Shown in pieces: positions 18,556 through 27,477 of a stretch of DNA of 64,000 nt (positions within the stretch are counted from its first letter, which is position 1; every line of letters begins with the position of its first letter). The DNA is from an uncultured Saprospiraceae bacterium (GTDB taxonomy: Bacteria > Bacteroidota > Bacteroidia > Chitinophagales > Saprospiraceae), in the NCBI GenBank assembly GCA_937959275.1, contig CALGLU010000022.1, positions 194,589 to 258,588 on the forward strand, written 5' to 3'. The translations under genes were made by a program, and so were the position numbers. The notes beneath the pieces are model-generated. The model searched no databases, was not told where the DNA came from, and saw only the letters and a program-made list of their open reading frames with translations.

Positions 18556-20262
18556 CTAGATATTTTGTTTGTTTAATTCCGCTACCGCATGGTTGGCAGC
18601 TCTGGCGGTGATGGCCATATAGGTTAAAGATGGATTGACGCAGGAGTTAGATGTCATACACGCTCCGTCTGTGACGAAGACATTTTTAGCAGCATGGACT
18701 TGGTTGGTGGCATTTAGTACAGATGTTTTAGGATCACGTCCCATTCTAGCTGTGCCCATCTCGTGGATGCCATAGCCTGGTTCATGTTTGTTATCAAAGC
18801 CAACGATGTTTTTAAGTCCTGCTTTTTCCAACATCTCGACGGCATCGATTTGTATCTGTTTATTTAAGGCGAGTTCATTTTCTTTATACTCGCAGTCAAT
18901 GGCAAGTGTAGGTTGGCCCCATTTATCAAGGCTATTGGTATCTAACGATACTTTATTTTCATGATAGGGCAGGCACTCAGCGAAGCCAGTAATGAAGAAT
19001 TCCCAAGGACCAGGTTTTAAAATCGAATCTTTATATGCTCCACCAAAACTTTCTTGGTTGGCTGCAGCCTGAATGCCACTTCGGCCACCGCCTCCTTGGA
19101 AACCAAAGCCGCGAACAAACGTGTCTGATGTTGATTGCTTATCAATGTTGACGTAACGTGGAATATAAATGCCATTCGGCCTCCTCCCTTTATAGTATTG
19201 ATCGTCGAAGCCATCTACATTTCCCATTGCCCCAATTCTGTAGGTATGGTCCATTAGGTTATGGCCAAGCTCTCCACTGTCATTCCCGAAACCATTCTCA
19301 AAGCGCTTAGATTTAGAGTTTAATAGAATCTGAGTTGTGCTTAAGGTTGAGGCGTTGCAAAATATAATCTTGGCTTTGTATTCAATTGTCTCATTTGTTT
19401 CTGCGTCTATAATTCTCACTCCCGTGGCCTTGCCTTTGACATCATCATAGATAATGGACTGTGCGATGGAGTAGGGCCGTATGGTCAAATTGCCAGTGGC
19501 GCTTGCAGCTGGCAGCGTCACGGCATTGCTACTAAAATAGGCGCCATATGGGCAACCTCTGCTGCATCTATTTCTGTATTGACACTTACCTCTACCATTG
19601 AGCGGTTCTGTCAGGTGAGCCACGCGACCGATAATCATGTGTCGTCCAGGAAATTGATTTTCTATTCTGCTTTTGACGTGCTTTTCTACACAGTTTAATT
19701 CCATGGGTGGCAGGAAGTGGCTGTCGGGTAACTGTGGTAAGCCAAGTGCTTCGCCGCTGATGCCGGCAAATTTTTCAACATGGGTATACCATGGTGCGAG
19801 GTCTCTATAGCGAATCGGCCAATCCACACCATAGCCGTCTTTTGCATTTGCTTCAAAATCAATCTCGCTCCAGCGATAGGTCTGCTTACCCCAGAGCAAG
19901 GATCTTCCACCCATTTGGTGTGCTCGTATCCATAGGAATGGTTTGACTTCAGTGTAGGGGTTCTCTTCATCATTGGCCCAGAAGTGTTCTGTATCACTAC
20001 CAATGAATCCGGATCGGCCAGCTTTATAATGTTTCTTATGTTGCTCTGGTGTTAAAGAGCCGCGCAACTCCGTATCCCACGGATCATCATTCATCGTGGG
20101 ATAGTCCTTGATGTGTTCTACCATTCTGCCTCGCTCTAAGACCAAGGTCTTTAAGCCTTTCTCGCAGAGCTCCTTTGCTGCCCAGCCTCCGCTGATTCCT
20201 GAACCGATGACAATCGCGTCGTATGTCACTTGTTTATCCGCGTCGATATTGAAATTTGCCAT
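18556..20262 (-). CDS. GMC family FAD-dependent sugar/glycoside oxidoreductase
   Basis: A 568-residue flavoprotein. The Rossmann FAD motif is at the N-terminus (DAIVIGSGISGGWAAKEL, then LVLERG). A GMC signature region GGRSLLWGKQTYRW follows, then a Cys-rich CQYRNRCSRGCPYGAYFSSN segment, and the C-terminal GMC oxidoreductase domain HEMGTARMG and NPSLTYMAITARAA. It has no own signal, consistent with piggyback export by the Tat-signal subunit downstream. Together they resemble periplasmic glycoside 3-dehydrogenases and gluconate dehydrogenases that oxidise a sugar hydroxyl. Proximity to LacI/SusCD suggests a role in the same sugar pathway (inference). Confidence 0.92.
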   Translation of the reverse strand: MANFNIDADKQVTYDAIVIGSGISGGWAAKELCEKGLKTLVLERGRMVEHIKDYPTMNDDPWDTELRGSLTPEQHKKHYKAGRSGFIGSDTEHFWANDEENPYTEVKPFLWIRAHQMGGRSLLWGKQTYRWSEIDFEANAKDGYGVDWPIRYRDLAPWYTHVEKFAGISGEALGLPQLPDSHFLPPMELNCVEKHVKSRIENQFPGRHMIIGRVAHLTEPLNGRGKCQYRNRCSRGCPYGAYFSSNAVTLPAASATGNLTIRPYSIAQSIIYDDVKGKATGVRIIDAETNETIEYKAKIIFCNASTLSTTQILLNSKSKRFENGFGNDSGELGHNLMDHTYRIGAMGNVDGFDDQYYKGRRPNGIYIPRYVNIDKQSTSDTFVRGFGFQGGGGRSGIQAAANQESFGGAYKDSILKPGPWEFFITGFAECLPYHENKVSLDTNSLDKWGQPTLAIDCEYKENELALNKQIQIDAVEMLEKAGLKNIVGFDNKHEPGYGIHEMGTARMGRDPKTSVLNATNQVHAAKNVFVTDGACMTSNSCVNPSLTYMAITARAANHAVAELNKQNI

Positions 20263-20671
20263 GTAGATTTATGATTAAGTAATCTAAATTAAACAAATAA
20301 AGAGAAGGAATAATATTAATTTAAAATGGAATAAGGGTTTGCTGACTGTTTACCGCCTAGGCACATAGGATACATAGAGAGTAAATTCACTTCTTGATTT
20401 ATAGAATCATGAAATCAGTTGATTTGTACTTCAGTCTTTTTTACAACATTGGGGATTCATGTCTTTGTTTTGAACACGTAGGCACATTGACATATGGTAT
20501 TCTGTGAAGCTTTCTTTGATGATGTCAATGAAAACTATATTCAGATCATATAAATAAATTAATGAGGATCTGTTGACGTAAAAATTACCTTTTTGGAGAA
20601 GTTAACTTAACCTTTTTAATTTTTCATATCGTACATTGCTAATATACGGATTAAAATATATATTTGAACCA
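20263..20671. other. 409-bp intergenic region with one CTATGTG-type mini-repeat
   Basis: No convincing gene is present between the divergent GMC gene and the ArsR-type gene. The stretch 20352-20377, read on the minus strand, matches 60328-60353 at about 21 of 26 positions (CTATGT, CCTATGTG and GGT words conserved). The right end contains a candidate promoter for the ArsR-like gene. Confidence 0.5.
20636..20666 (+). promoter_or_regulatory. Candidate Bacteroidota promoter of the ArsR-like gene
   Basis: A perfect TAnnTTTG -7 element (TATATTTG, 20659-20666) is preceded by TTG at 20636-20638, 20 bp upstream. The ATG at 20672 is only 5 bp after the -7 box, so a transcript from here would be almost leaderless. 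Pattern match only. Confidence 0.4.
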
Positions 20672-20986
20672 ATGAAAGTGAAGAAAGCATTTAACATCGA
20701 GGGTTCAGAAGAGGCTATGATGGTCGCAGAAGTGGCAGATGCTCTCTCTCATCCTTTACGAGTCGCACTTGTGCATTATGTAAGCAAAAAGAACCGCGTG
20801 CGTAATGATGTGTGTAATAAGGATTTGGTTGAGCATTTTCCCTATAGTCAATCGAGTTTGTCTCAGCATGTTAAAAAACTTCGCGAAGCTAATATTTTTC
20901 AAGTCGAGTATGTAGACAAGTTTTCTTTTTATAGTGTGAATAAAAAGACCTTGAAGGAATTTAGAAATGCGTTGTCGGCTTTTTGA
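20672..20986 (+). CDS. ArsR-type winged-helix transcriptional regulator
   Basis: A 104-residue protein from the ATG at 20672; the longer reading from a TTG at 20636 is less likely. The winged helix shows ADALSHPLRVALVHYVS, then FPYSQSSLSQHVKKLREANI as recognition helix, then the wing FQVEYVDKFSFYSVN. This is an ArsR/SmtB-like fold. The classical ELCVCD metal site is absent; the corresponding helix reads VRNDVCNKDLV with a single Cys. It precedes an ArsN-like acetyltransferase and a flavoprotein, so it probably regulates this small cluster. Confidence 0.85.
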   Translation: MKVKKAFNIEGSEEAMMVAEVADALSHPLRVALVHYVSKKNRVRNDVCNKDLVEHFPYSQSSLSQHVKKLREANIFQVEYVDKFSFYSVNKKTLKEFRNALSAF

Positions 20987-21020
20987 TTTTTTAATCAATT
21001 TAATCGTAAACAACTAATAT

Positions 21021-21509
21021 ATGATACGTAAGCTTTTAAAAAAAGATTGGGAAGATGTTCGGCGAATTTATGTTGAAGGAATAAGGACCAAGAAAGCTAC
21101 ATTCGAACAGGAGGAAAATCTGACCAGTTTCGACCATTGGTATCAATCTAAGATTGCGACCTCTTGTATGGTCTTAGAGCAAAAGAAGATTATTTGTGGA
21201 TGGTCAGCATTGAGTCAGGTCAGTTCTCGACGCGTATACGCTGGTGTTGCCGAAGTCAGTGTATATGTCAGCCCAATGCACAAAGGAATGGGTTATGGTA
21301 AAAAGCTCTTGCAAGCTCTAATTGATTATGCAGAGGACAACAATATTTGGACACTGCAAGCAAGTATTTTTATAGGAAACGAAGCGAGCCTATCGCTTCA
21401 TAATAAGTTAGGCTTTAGAAAGGTCGGCTATCGAGAAAAAATAGCCAAGTTGGATGGAGCGTGGCAGGATACAGTTTTGGTGGAGAGAAGATCAAAGATT
21501 ATTATATGA
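21021..21509 (+). CDS. GNAT N-acetyltransferase, ArsN/phosphinothricin acetyltransferase-like
   Basis: A 162-residue GNAT protein. The acetyl-CoA binding motif is VSPMHKGMGYGKKLLQAL. Motifs typical of the PAT/ArsN branch are VSSRRVYAGVAEVSVYV, then LQASIFIGNEASLSLH, LGFRKVGYRE and WQDTVLVERRS. Members acetylate amino acids such as phosphinothricin, methionine sulfone/sulfoximine or arsinothricin; the substrate here is not shown. It begins 34 bp after the ArsR-like gene and overlaps the next gene by ATGA, so all are likely cotranscribed. Confidence 0.9.
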   Translation: MIRKLLKKDWEDVRRIYVEGIRTKKATFEQEENLTSFDHWYQSKIATSCMVLEQKKIICGWSALSQVSSRRVYAGVAEVSVYVSPMHKGMGYGKKLLQALIDYAEDNNIWTLQASIFIGNEASLSLHNKLGFRKVGYREKIAKLDGAWQDTVLVERRSKIII

Positions 21510-21742
21510 GCTTCATTGATACAGTTGGATATTCTGCATTAATAATAAATCTATATTCGATGACGCGATCTGAGGTGATTCGATTACGCCTGTTTTCTGC
21601 ATTAGCAAATGCAATTTATATAATGTATGGATTCCTCCTCCACGCATATCCCTTGATCATTGGATGTACAATAGCTGTCTGTCTACATTCAGATCATTTA
21701 TTGAAACAAAAAAATAAATCGCATGCGATTACAAAACATTAA
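21506..21742 (+). CDS. Small YgjV-like membrane protein
   Basis: A 78-residue protein starting at the ATG that overlaps the stop of the acetyltransferase gene (ATGA, 21506-21509). About three hydrophobic segments are seen: VGYSALIINLYSM, LFSALANAIYIMYGFLLHA and YPLIIGCTIAVCLHSD. The layout resembles the small YgjV-type inner-membrane proteins, which have no established function. Its 3' end overlaps the flavoprotein start by 20 bp. A role in the same stress or detoxification operon is an inference from the overlaps. Confidence 0.7.
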   Translation: MSFIDTVGYSALIINLYSMTRSEVIRLRLFSALANAIYIMYGFLLHAYPLIIGCTIAVCLHSDHLLKQKNKSHAITKH

Positions 21743-22865
21743 CGATGTGGTCATTATAGGAGCCGGACCGATTGGTATGGCAATGGCCACGCGTTTATAT
21801 CAGGAAAAAATTCCGTTTACAGTATTCGAAAAAGGAGACTGTGTAGGTTCTAATCTTTTGGAATGGGGTCATATCTCATTATTCACTTCATGGGAGGAAA
21901 GTATGGACAATGAATCAGTATGCTTTTTAGCTTCAAAAGGAGTAGATCTTTCGCATTTATCTGGATGTCCAAGGTCTCAGGAATTAGTTGAAGAATATTT
22001 AAATAAATTATGCGACCATTTGCCCATAAATACTATTCAAAAAAACACTGAAGTAACGAAGTTTAATTTTAACCGCACTACCCAGTCTTTTACTATTGAA
22101 ATCTCCAAAGGAGGACAAATTCAAACCATTGAGAGCAAGATTGTCATAGATGCCTCAGGGACTTGGGGTAATTTTAATTTATTGCTGCCATCTGCAGACT
22201 CTACCAGAGAAAACTTTTATTCTGGTATTCCTAATAAAGAAATGATTATTAGAGACATGCAAGGTATGAACATAGCAGTCATAGGCAATGGACACTCTGC
22301 TATGAATTCGATTTTGGAATTATCGAAGTATGGAGTTAAGGATATAAAGTGGGTGATAAGGGGAGATAGTCCTAAATTCGGTAAGAGTAAGGTTGGTGGC
22401 AAGAGCCATGAATTAGAGAATCTCGTCCAATCATTAGTCGAGAATGAACAGGTCAAATTGATACCGGCCTTCACCATAAATAGTTCGCAAAGAACAGACA
22501 ATGTGATCAAGTTAATATCCGAAGACAGAAAGATATTGGAGAATATCCAGTATGTTATTACGAATATTGGTGCTTATCCAGATTACTCGTTCTTGCAAGA
22601 CATTACCTTAAATTTAGATGGCAGATTTATGACTGCTCCTAGGCTTGCAAATATTATTGATCCGCACTTACATAGTTGCGATACTGTTTCTTATACATTC
22701 AGTGATACCTTGGTGACAGATATTCCCTATTTTGTAGTCGGCATGAAAAGTTTTGGCACTGCTTCTAACTTTTTATTAGCTAAGGGATACAAGATTCTTG
22801 ATGAATTGACACAGAGCATTAAGTCAACACAAATCATTCCATCTAGAGAGGGCTCACTGCACTAA
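21723..22865 (+). CDS. FAD/NAD(P)-binding flavoprotein oxidoreductase
   Basis: A 380-residue protein with an N-terminal FAD motif (VVIIGAGPIGMAMATRL), a conserved WGHISLFTSWEESMDNE segment, a middle IDASGTWGNFN, a second dinucleotide motif (IAVIGNGHSAMNSILEL) followed by WVIRG, and the C-terminal YPDYSFL and VVGMKSFG. From memory, this family of flavin-dependent oxidoreductases often sits beside arsR in ars operons of other phyla, but its reaction is not firmly known. The start overlaps the YgjV-like gene. The 3' end overlaps the convergent AstE-like gene by 12 bp. Confidence 0.85.
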   Translation: MRLQNINDVVIIGAGPIGMAMATRLYQEKIPFTVFEKGDCVGSNLLEWGHISLFTSWEESMDNESVCFLASKGVDLSHLSGCPRSQELVEEYLNKLCDHLPINTIQKNTEVTKFNFNRTTQSFTIEISKGGQIQTIESKIVIDASGTWGNFNLLLPSADSTRENFYSGIPNKEMIIRDMQGMNIAVIGNGHSAMNSILELSKYGVKDIKWVIRGDSPKFGKSKVGGKSHELENLVQSLVENEQVKLIPAFTINSSQRTDNVIKLISEDRKILENIQYVITNIGAYPDYSFLQDITLNLDGRFMTAPRLANIIDPHLHSCDTVSYTFSDTLVTDIPYFVVGMKSFGTASNFLLAKGYKILDELTQSIKSTQIIPSREGSLH

Positions 22866-23780
22866 GAAATATCCATCATCTCCTTTCTTTTGATACAAGG
22901 GCATTAAGATCATAGCATCTTTTTCTGCTACGATTGGACCATGTTGATTACTTGCCAAAACGTCACCTTTCTTGATCGGCTGAAAATTTTTAAATCCTGG
23001 GTCCATCACAAATTTCTCATCCTCATCAATAGAATAGCTAGACACCAGATCAACAACTGTTGGCAAGTCTTTGGCATAGCTGATTAAAATAGTATCGTGT
23101 TGATTTTCAATGTGCTCTTCATCCACCATGCCGATTATTTTCAGACAATTCACAATGGCGGCAATAGCGCGATTGACAGAAAGAGCCTCTAGATGTTGGC
23201 CGGATTCAAAGGTAAGTGCTGTTGTTGGGATACCCATTTGATCAGAATTGAAATAGTGTAAGGTTGTCCCTGCTAGTCGATCTATAAATCCTCGTATAAC
23301 AGGTGCATGTAAGGCCTTTGCGTATGTTGTGCTTTTCGGATCATTGCTGACAATTGAAAAAATGCCTCCAAAAGAAGATGTGGTGTGCAGGTCAAGTACG
23401 ACCAATTCTGTGGGTTGGTATTCATCAATATGTTGGTGTATGATCTTCAGAATGGCTACTAGTTCTTCATGCTCTGCTAGGTCATTTGCGGGTTGTGAAA
23501 TGATTGAATGTTTCCAACAACGATTCAGGTCTTTGTCGATATAGCGCTTGTTTTCTTTGTACGCTTTTAAGTTGCCAATGATCCCGACGAGTCTTCCTCT
23601 GAATTCAAAATCGGGGTTTGTAATTGGCTCAACTTCAAGCATTTTAAAGGCGATATCCAATGCCTTTACGCCTGCAGGTTCATTCCCGTGCATCCCTCCG
23701 AATACAATAAATAAAGGGCCATGTGTGTCACCTTCATACGTACCTATAATTCGGTTTGTCATTGGTGAAAATGTACACAA
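22854..23780 (-). CDS. Succinylglutamate desuccinylase/aspartoacylase family metallohydrolase
   Basis: A 308-residue AstE/AspA-like zinc amidohydrolase. Zinc ligands are visible as GGMHGNEPAG (His31, Glu34) and DLHTTSSFGG; GGHxxE is the family hallmark. Further motifs are LNRCWKHS and TFESGQHLEALSVNRAIAAI, where the Glu is the likely catalytic residue. The C-terminal region has FKNFQPIKKGDVLA, a beta-strand cap. It removes an acyl group from an N-acyl amino acid or related substrate. An alternative start is the internal ATG at 23762. It is convergent with the flavoprotein gene and looks monocistronic. Confidence 0.88.
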   Translation of the reverse strand: MCTFSPMTNRIIGTYEGDTHGPLFIVFGGMHGNEPAGVKALDIAFKMLEVEPITNPDFEFRGRLVGIIGNLKAYKENKRYIDKDLNRCWKHSIISQPANDLAEHEELVAILKIIHQHIDEYQPTELVVLDLHTTSSFGGIFSIVSNDPKSTTYAKALHAPVIRGFIDRLAGTTLHYFNSDQMGIPTTALTFESGQHLEALSVNRAIAAIVNCLKIIGMVDEEHIENQHDTILISYAKDLPTVVDLVSSYSIDEDEKFVMDPGFKNFQPIKKGDVLASNQHGPIVAEKDAMILMPLYQKKGDDGYFLVQ

Positions 23781-23836
23781 TATTTATTAGAATGAAGATG
23801 AAACACAATCTTATCTGAGGGAAGAATCAGATTCAG

Positions 23837-25171
23837 CTAATCATTGTATAGAATACAATTACCTTCTATGATAGCATCAAATGTATAATTGCCTGGGATA
23901 CAGAAGCCTGGATTTAATTCTATATAATCGAGAGCCTGATAAGTTGGACTCGTATTACATGTAAATACAGCAGTAGACTCAATAAAAGTATGTGAAAATT
24001 CATCAGCATTTTTAGCAGTCACAATATCCTCAGCAGTACAACACTTATCACGGAAGCTGCCCCTGATGATGCTAAATAAATCCGTATTCAAATCGTTCAA
24101 GACTAATGCAAATCCGTCATTATCTAATGGTGAATTCCAATGACTATTTTGAAAACCATTAAAATGTAATGTTTGAATAGTAGCACCATCATATAAATTA
24201 TATGTTGAAGTATTATTAATAAAATCAGTTGTTGCCCAACCAAGATAACAATCAGAAGCATTTACAGAGGCAAATGATATATTATCGTCAACCAATGTGT
24301 CAAATACACCATTTTGATATTGAATTAATTGACCTTCTAAGGTAGGCCATACTATTCGATCTTGAAATGTTAAAGCCAGGCCATTCCATAAATTAGCATC
24401 GGTAGCAATCAGAGTTGTCGCTTGCCCATCATAATAGTATAGATCTGTTTGAAAGTTATTGAAAGGGCTTACACTAAAAACATAGCTATGATCATTTTTA
24501 TATGATGGCATATAGATGTAATTAGCAGTGTCAAAAATTTTAAGCAAGACATCATTTTTAACATCGTAATGAAAAAGAGCACTTATCAAATTTCCATTTG
24601 CATCATCAATAAAAGATTTAAAGAATAAATCATCGCCCCAATAAGAGAATGATCCACCACTTGGGATACTAAAACTAAATCCTTGGTATGGACTTGTTAA
24701 GCTGAAAAATGGAATATGATCGGGACCTAAAATATCCATTTGGGTTCCATTATTCCAGTAGGTTCTAATCGTATTAATACCATTGGATATCAGATAATTA
24801 ACACATTGAAGATTATCTAAAATAATATTCCCATCTAGATAATAATATCCATAGGGTACATTATTTCCACAAAACCCAGACATAAAATCAATTGAATTTG
24901 CAGCCCAAGACACAGTAGTTTCAGTCAATTTAAAACTCGAAGAGTAAAAATCTCCTGGCGTAATAAGTGAATCAATATTGCCATCTTGATACAAATTTAT
25001 TTTTTCATTATCAGCCCATGCTAATCTGTCACCTACTTTGGTAAGAAGTGCAGGTTCCAGCTGATTGTTGCTTACAATTGTGTCTAATGTGATTGTATTT
25101 TGACTAATCGAGTTTTGCAAAAACCCTATTACAAAGCATACAAGCAATAGTTGAATGTGTAAAGTTTTCAT
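23837..25171 (-). CDS. Secreted protein of unknown function with C-terminal coathanger-like motif
   Basis: A 444-residue protein, or 445 if the preceding Met is used. It has a clear signal peptide (MKTLHIQLLLVCFVIGFL then QNSISQ). The body alternates short WAxN, YYY and FNNF aromatic beta motifs, suggesting a six- or seven-bladed propeller with no obvious catalytic residues. The last 40 residues (YIELNPGFCIPGNYTFDAII) match a motif common at the ends of Bacteroidota surface proteins (I.L.PGF...G..F.A.I), but no full type IX sorting domain follows. It stands alone between two operons. Function unknown. Confidence 0.75.
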   Translation of the reverse strand: MKTLHIQLLLVCFVIGFLQNSISQNTITLDTIVSNNQLEPALLTKVGDRLAWADNEKINLYQDGNIDSLITPGDFYSSSFKLTETTVSWAANSIDFMSGFCGNNVPYGYYYLDGNIILDNLQCVNYLISNGINTIRTYWNNGTQMDILGPDHIPFFSLTSPYQGFSFSIPSGGSFSYWGDDLFFKSFIDDANGNLISALFHYDVKNDVLLKIFDTANYIYMPSYKNDHSYVFSVSPFNNFQTDLYYYDGQATTLIATDANLWNGLALTFQDRIVWPTLEGQLIQYQNGVFDTLVDDNISFASVNASDCYLGWATTDFINNTSTYNLYDGATIQTLHFNGFQNSHWNSPLDNDGFALVLNDLNTDLFSIIRGSFRDKCCTAEDIVTAKNADEFSHTFIESTAVFTCNTSPTYQALDYIELNPGFCIPGNYTFDAIIEGNCILYND

Positions 25172-25291
25172 CATTGTAATCTGATTTTAAAGTGTTGTAT
25201 CGCAAGTATACACGGATTAATTTAAAAAGCAAACAATACGATTACATAGTTAAATGAATAGAATTTGTAGTTAGCTCAAAGCCATTGAAAA

Positions 25292-25323
25292 TAAAAAGGG
25301 CTTGGAAAAAACTTCCCAAACCC
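25292..25323 (-). terminator. Intrinsic terminator after the MFS gene
   Basis: On the minus strand, GGGTTTGG (25316-25323) pairs with CCAAGCCC (25298-25305) with one wobble. A 10-nt loop separates the arms and a T run follows. It lies 36 bp after the stop of the permease gene. Confidence 0.7.
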
Positions 25324-25358
25324 TCTATTCAGTCTATCGTTGCGTTCGTAATTTTAAT

Positions 25359-26597
25359 TTAATGAGCAGTGCTCGCGACGCCAGGTTTTCGCCCTTTCAT
25401 CCAGAAGAATAATATTGTAAACAGTACGATCAATGCTATCGGAAACAATAGCATAGTAGAAAGCGTGGCCTGACCAGCTGCTAATTCGAGTGCTGCATCT
25501 GTAAGCCCTTCTGATTCAAATTTAGCTCTATTGGAATCAATGGTTGACCCAAAAAATGGCTGCATGAAGACATTGGCAAACATACCCATCGCACCAACCA
25601 AGGATAGACCTAATGCTCCACTTTGTGGAATATAATCTGCGATAAAACCAATCATATTAGGCCAAAAGTATGCAACGCCAAGTCCAAAAAATATGGCGGC
25701 GACATAGGCCATTGGTCCTGTCTGTGTACTAAATAAATAGATGCCTATAGTTGCGAGAATGGCTGATCCAAGTAAAACACCTGTTGTACTAAACTTAGCA
25801 ACCATTTCTCCACCGAAAAATCTTGCGACAGCCATCAATCCCGCAACTAGAGCAAGGATAAGCATCGGCTTCGCGCCACTCTCTGCTAGTACTAATTCTA
25901 CCCATTGCGTAGTACCAAATTCTGTAGAAGCCGTGATAGCCATGACTAAAAACATAAAGATGAATAAGGGATTCATCATGCCTTTAATACTACCTGCAAT
26001 AGATGTCGCTTCACTTGCCTTCGCCTTAGGCCAAGTTTGACCAAAAAATAGATAGGCGTAGATAAGTGTAGGGATCATTATAATCCAAATTTGCGTTTGC
26101 CATGACCATCCTAAGCTACCCATCGCTACTGACAATAAACTACCTAAAACGATTCCACCTGGAAACCACATATGAAACCGATTCATCATTCTGCTCATCA
26201 TATTACCCTCGTAGGCATCTGCAATCATGGGATTACAAGCAGCCTCAGTACAACCGTTACCCAGTCCAATTAAGAGTGATGCTGCCATTAGTCCACCGTA
26301 ACTACCCGCATATATCGTTCCTACGATACCTACAGCATGTGCTATAAAAGCAAAGGCCATAATTTTCCCTCCTCCTACAGTATGGTATATTAAGCCACCA
26401 ATAATCATGGATATTGGAAAACCTAAAAACCACATGGAGTTGATAAAACCAAGTTGCTCTCCAGACAAGCCAATTTCTGCTTGTACTTCTGGTAATATAC
26501 CTGCTCTTAAACTGAATGATAATGCTGTCGTAATCAATGCAAAACAGCTACCCAAAAAGAGTCGATTTGCGTTTACGGCTGAAGAATTGTTTTCCAT
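25359..26597 (-). CDS. MFS transporter
   Basis: A 412-residue permease from the ATG at 26597. An upstream ATG at 26705 would add 36 residues that do not resemble a membrane protein, so the shorter start is chosen. About twelve hydrophobic segments are present. Examples are LGFINSMWFLGFPISMIIGG, GGLMAASLLIGLGNGCTEAA, and IFFGLGVAYFWPNMIGFIAD. The fold resembles nucleoside/sugar-type MFS carriers (FucP or NupG-like), but substrate motifs are not diagnostic. It stands alone with its own terminator. Confidence 0.87.
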   Translation of the reverse strand: MENNSSAVNANRLFLGSCFALITTALSFSLRAGILPEVQAEIGLSGEQLGFINSMWFLGFPISMIIGGLIYHTVGGGKIMAFAFIAHAVGIVGTIYAGSYGGLMAASLLIGLGNGCTEAACNPMIADAYEGNMMSRMMNRFHMWFPGGIVLGSLLSVAMGSLGWSWQTQIWIIMIPTLIYAYLFFGQTWPKAKASEATSIAGSIKGMMNPLFIFMFLVMAITASTEFGTTQWVELVLAESGAKPMLILALVAGLMAVARFFGGEMVAKFSTTGVLLGSAILATIGIYLFSTQTGPMAYVAAIFFGLGVAYFWPNMIGFIADYIPQSGALGLSLVGAMGMFANVFMQPFFGSTIDSNRAKFESEGLTDAALELAAGQATLSTMLLFPIALIVLFTILFFWMKGRKPGVASTAH

Positions 26598-26828
26598 AAT
26601 TATTAGTTTTAAAGGTTTCTCAGCGTTTGTAGATACTGATTTTTCAATTTTGTTTTGATTGGTTTTACAATGCCAAGTGGACAATAACATGCTGGCATCA
26701 TCCATTTGGCTATGTTAATTTATTAAAACCTTATCACGAAATAGCAAAAAGAAGAGAGTAAATGTAAAATTTACACTTAGAACCGATTAAACCTATGGTC
26801 TCTGCGATTTAGACAACGGCAAGTATTC

Positions 26829-27428
26829 TTAACTTTCATGAGACCAGAGATAGATACAAGCCAGAGAGCGATGTGGTTTCCAGCGATCAGCGATAACCTC
26901 TAAGTCATGGAGCATAACTTTCCCTTCAGTCTTGACAGCATATAATTTTATCATTTGCTTGCGCACTTCCAGATCACCTATAGGAAAGACATCAGGTCGA
27001 TCTAGATGAAACATCATCATCATTTGAACTGTCCAAATACCTACACCTTTGATTTGGGTAAGTTTTTGAATGATCTCCTCATCAGTCAAGGCTATGATCT
27101 TCTTATCTGTCAGCTTATGTTCATTGAAGAATAAGGCGACATTTTTAACATACTGTGCTTTAGAGTTGGATAAACCAACGCTACGTAGTACATCATGTTC
27201 AGTTGCAAGAAGAGATTTCTTAGTGATGCGATGCTTGAGCAAAGCCTCCAATCTCCCATAAATACTAGCGGCTGCTTTGACAGAAAGCTGTTGCGAAACA
27301 ATTGATTTGACAAGAGCGTTAAAACAGGACTTGCTCCTAGCATACTGATTAAGTGTGGTCTTGCGAATGACAGGCCGTAAGACTTTATCTTTTTTTAAAT
27401 GTTTTGTAGCAATTTGATTTGGTAGCAT
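26829..27428 (-). CDS. DNA-3-methyladenine glycosylase II
   Basis: A 199-residue HhH-GPD glycosylase that excises alkylated bases. Diagnostic sequence is LTQIKGVGIWTVQMMMMF (hairpin-helix-hairpin), followed by RPDVFPIGDLEVRK, in which the Asp of GDL is the catalytic residue. The N-terminal helices FNALVKSIVSQQLSVKAAASIY match the family. The length is shorter than E. coli AlkA (no N-terminal beta domain) and is typical of compact bacterial forms. It is divergent from the glucosaminidase gene across about 50 bp. Confidence 0.92.
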   Translation of the reverse strand: MLPNQIATKHLKKDKVLRPVIRKTTLNQYARSKSCFNALVKSIVSQQLSVKAAASIYGRLEALLKHRITKKSLLATEHDVLRSVGLSNSKAQYVKNVALFFNEHKLTDKKIIALTDEEIIQKLTQIKGVGIWTVQMMMMFHLDRPDVFPIGDLEVRKQMIKLYAVKTEGKVMLHDLEVIADRWKPHRSLACIYLWSHES

Positions 27429-27477
27429 TTGGCGAATGGCATAATTTGTGCCTAATTAGTAATAGCGAGATTAATTT

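Noticed and set aside
20672-22865. A full arsenic resistance operon.
   Set aside because: No ArsB, Acr3, ArsC or ArsA is present, and the regulator lacks the ELCVCD metal motif.
26763-26775. Dyad TGTAAA-A-TTTACA between the MFS and AlkA genes.
   Set aside because: It is short, AT-rich and about 166 bp from the MFS start, so it could occur by chance. It is not supported as an operator.
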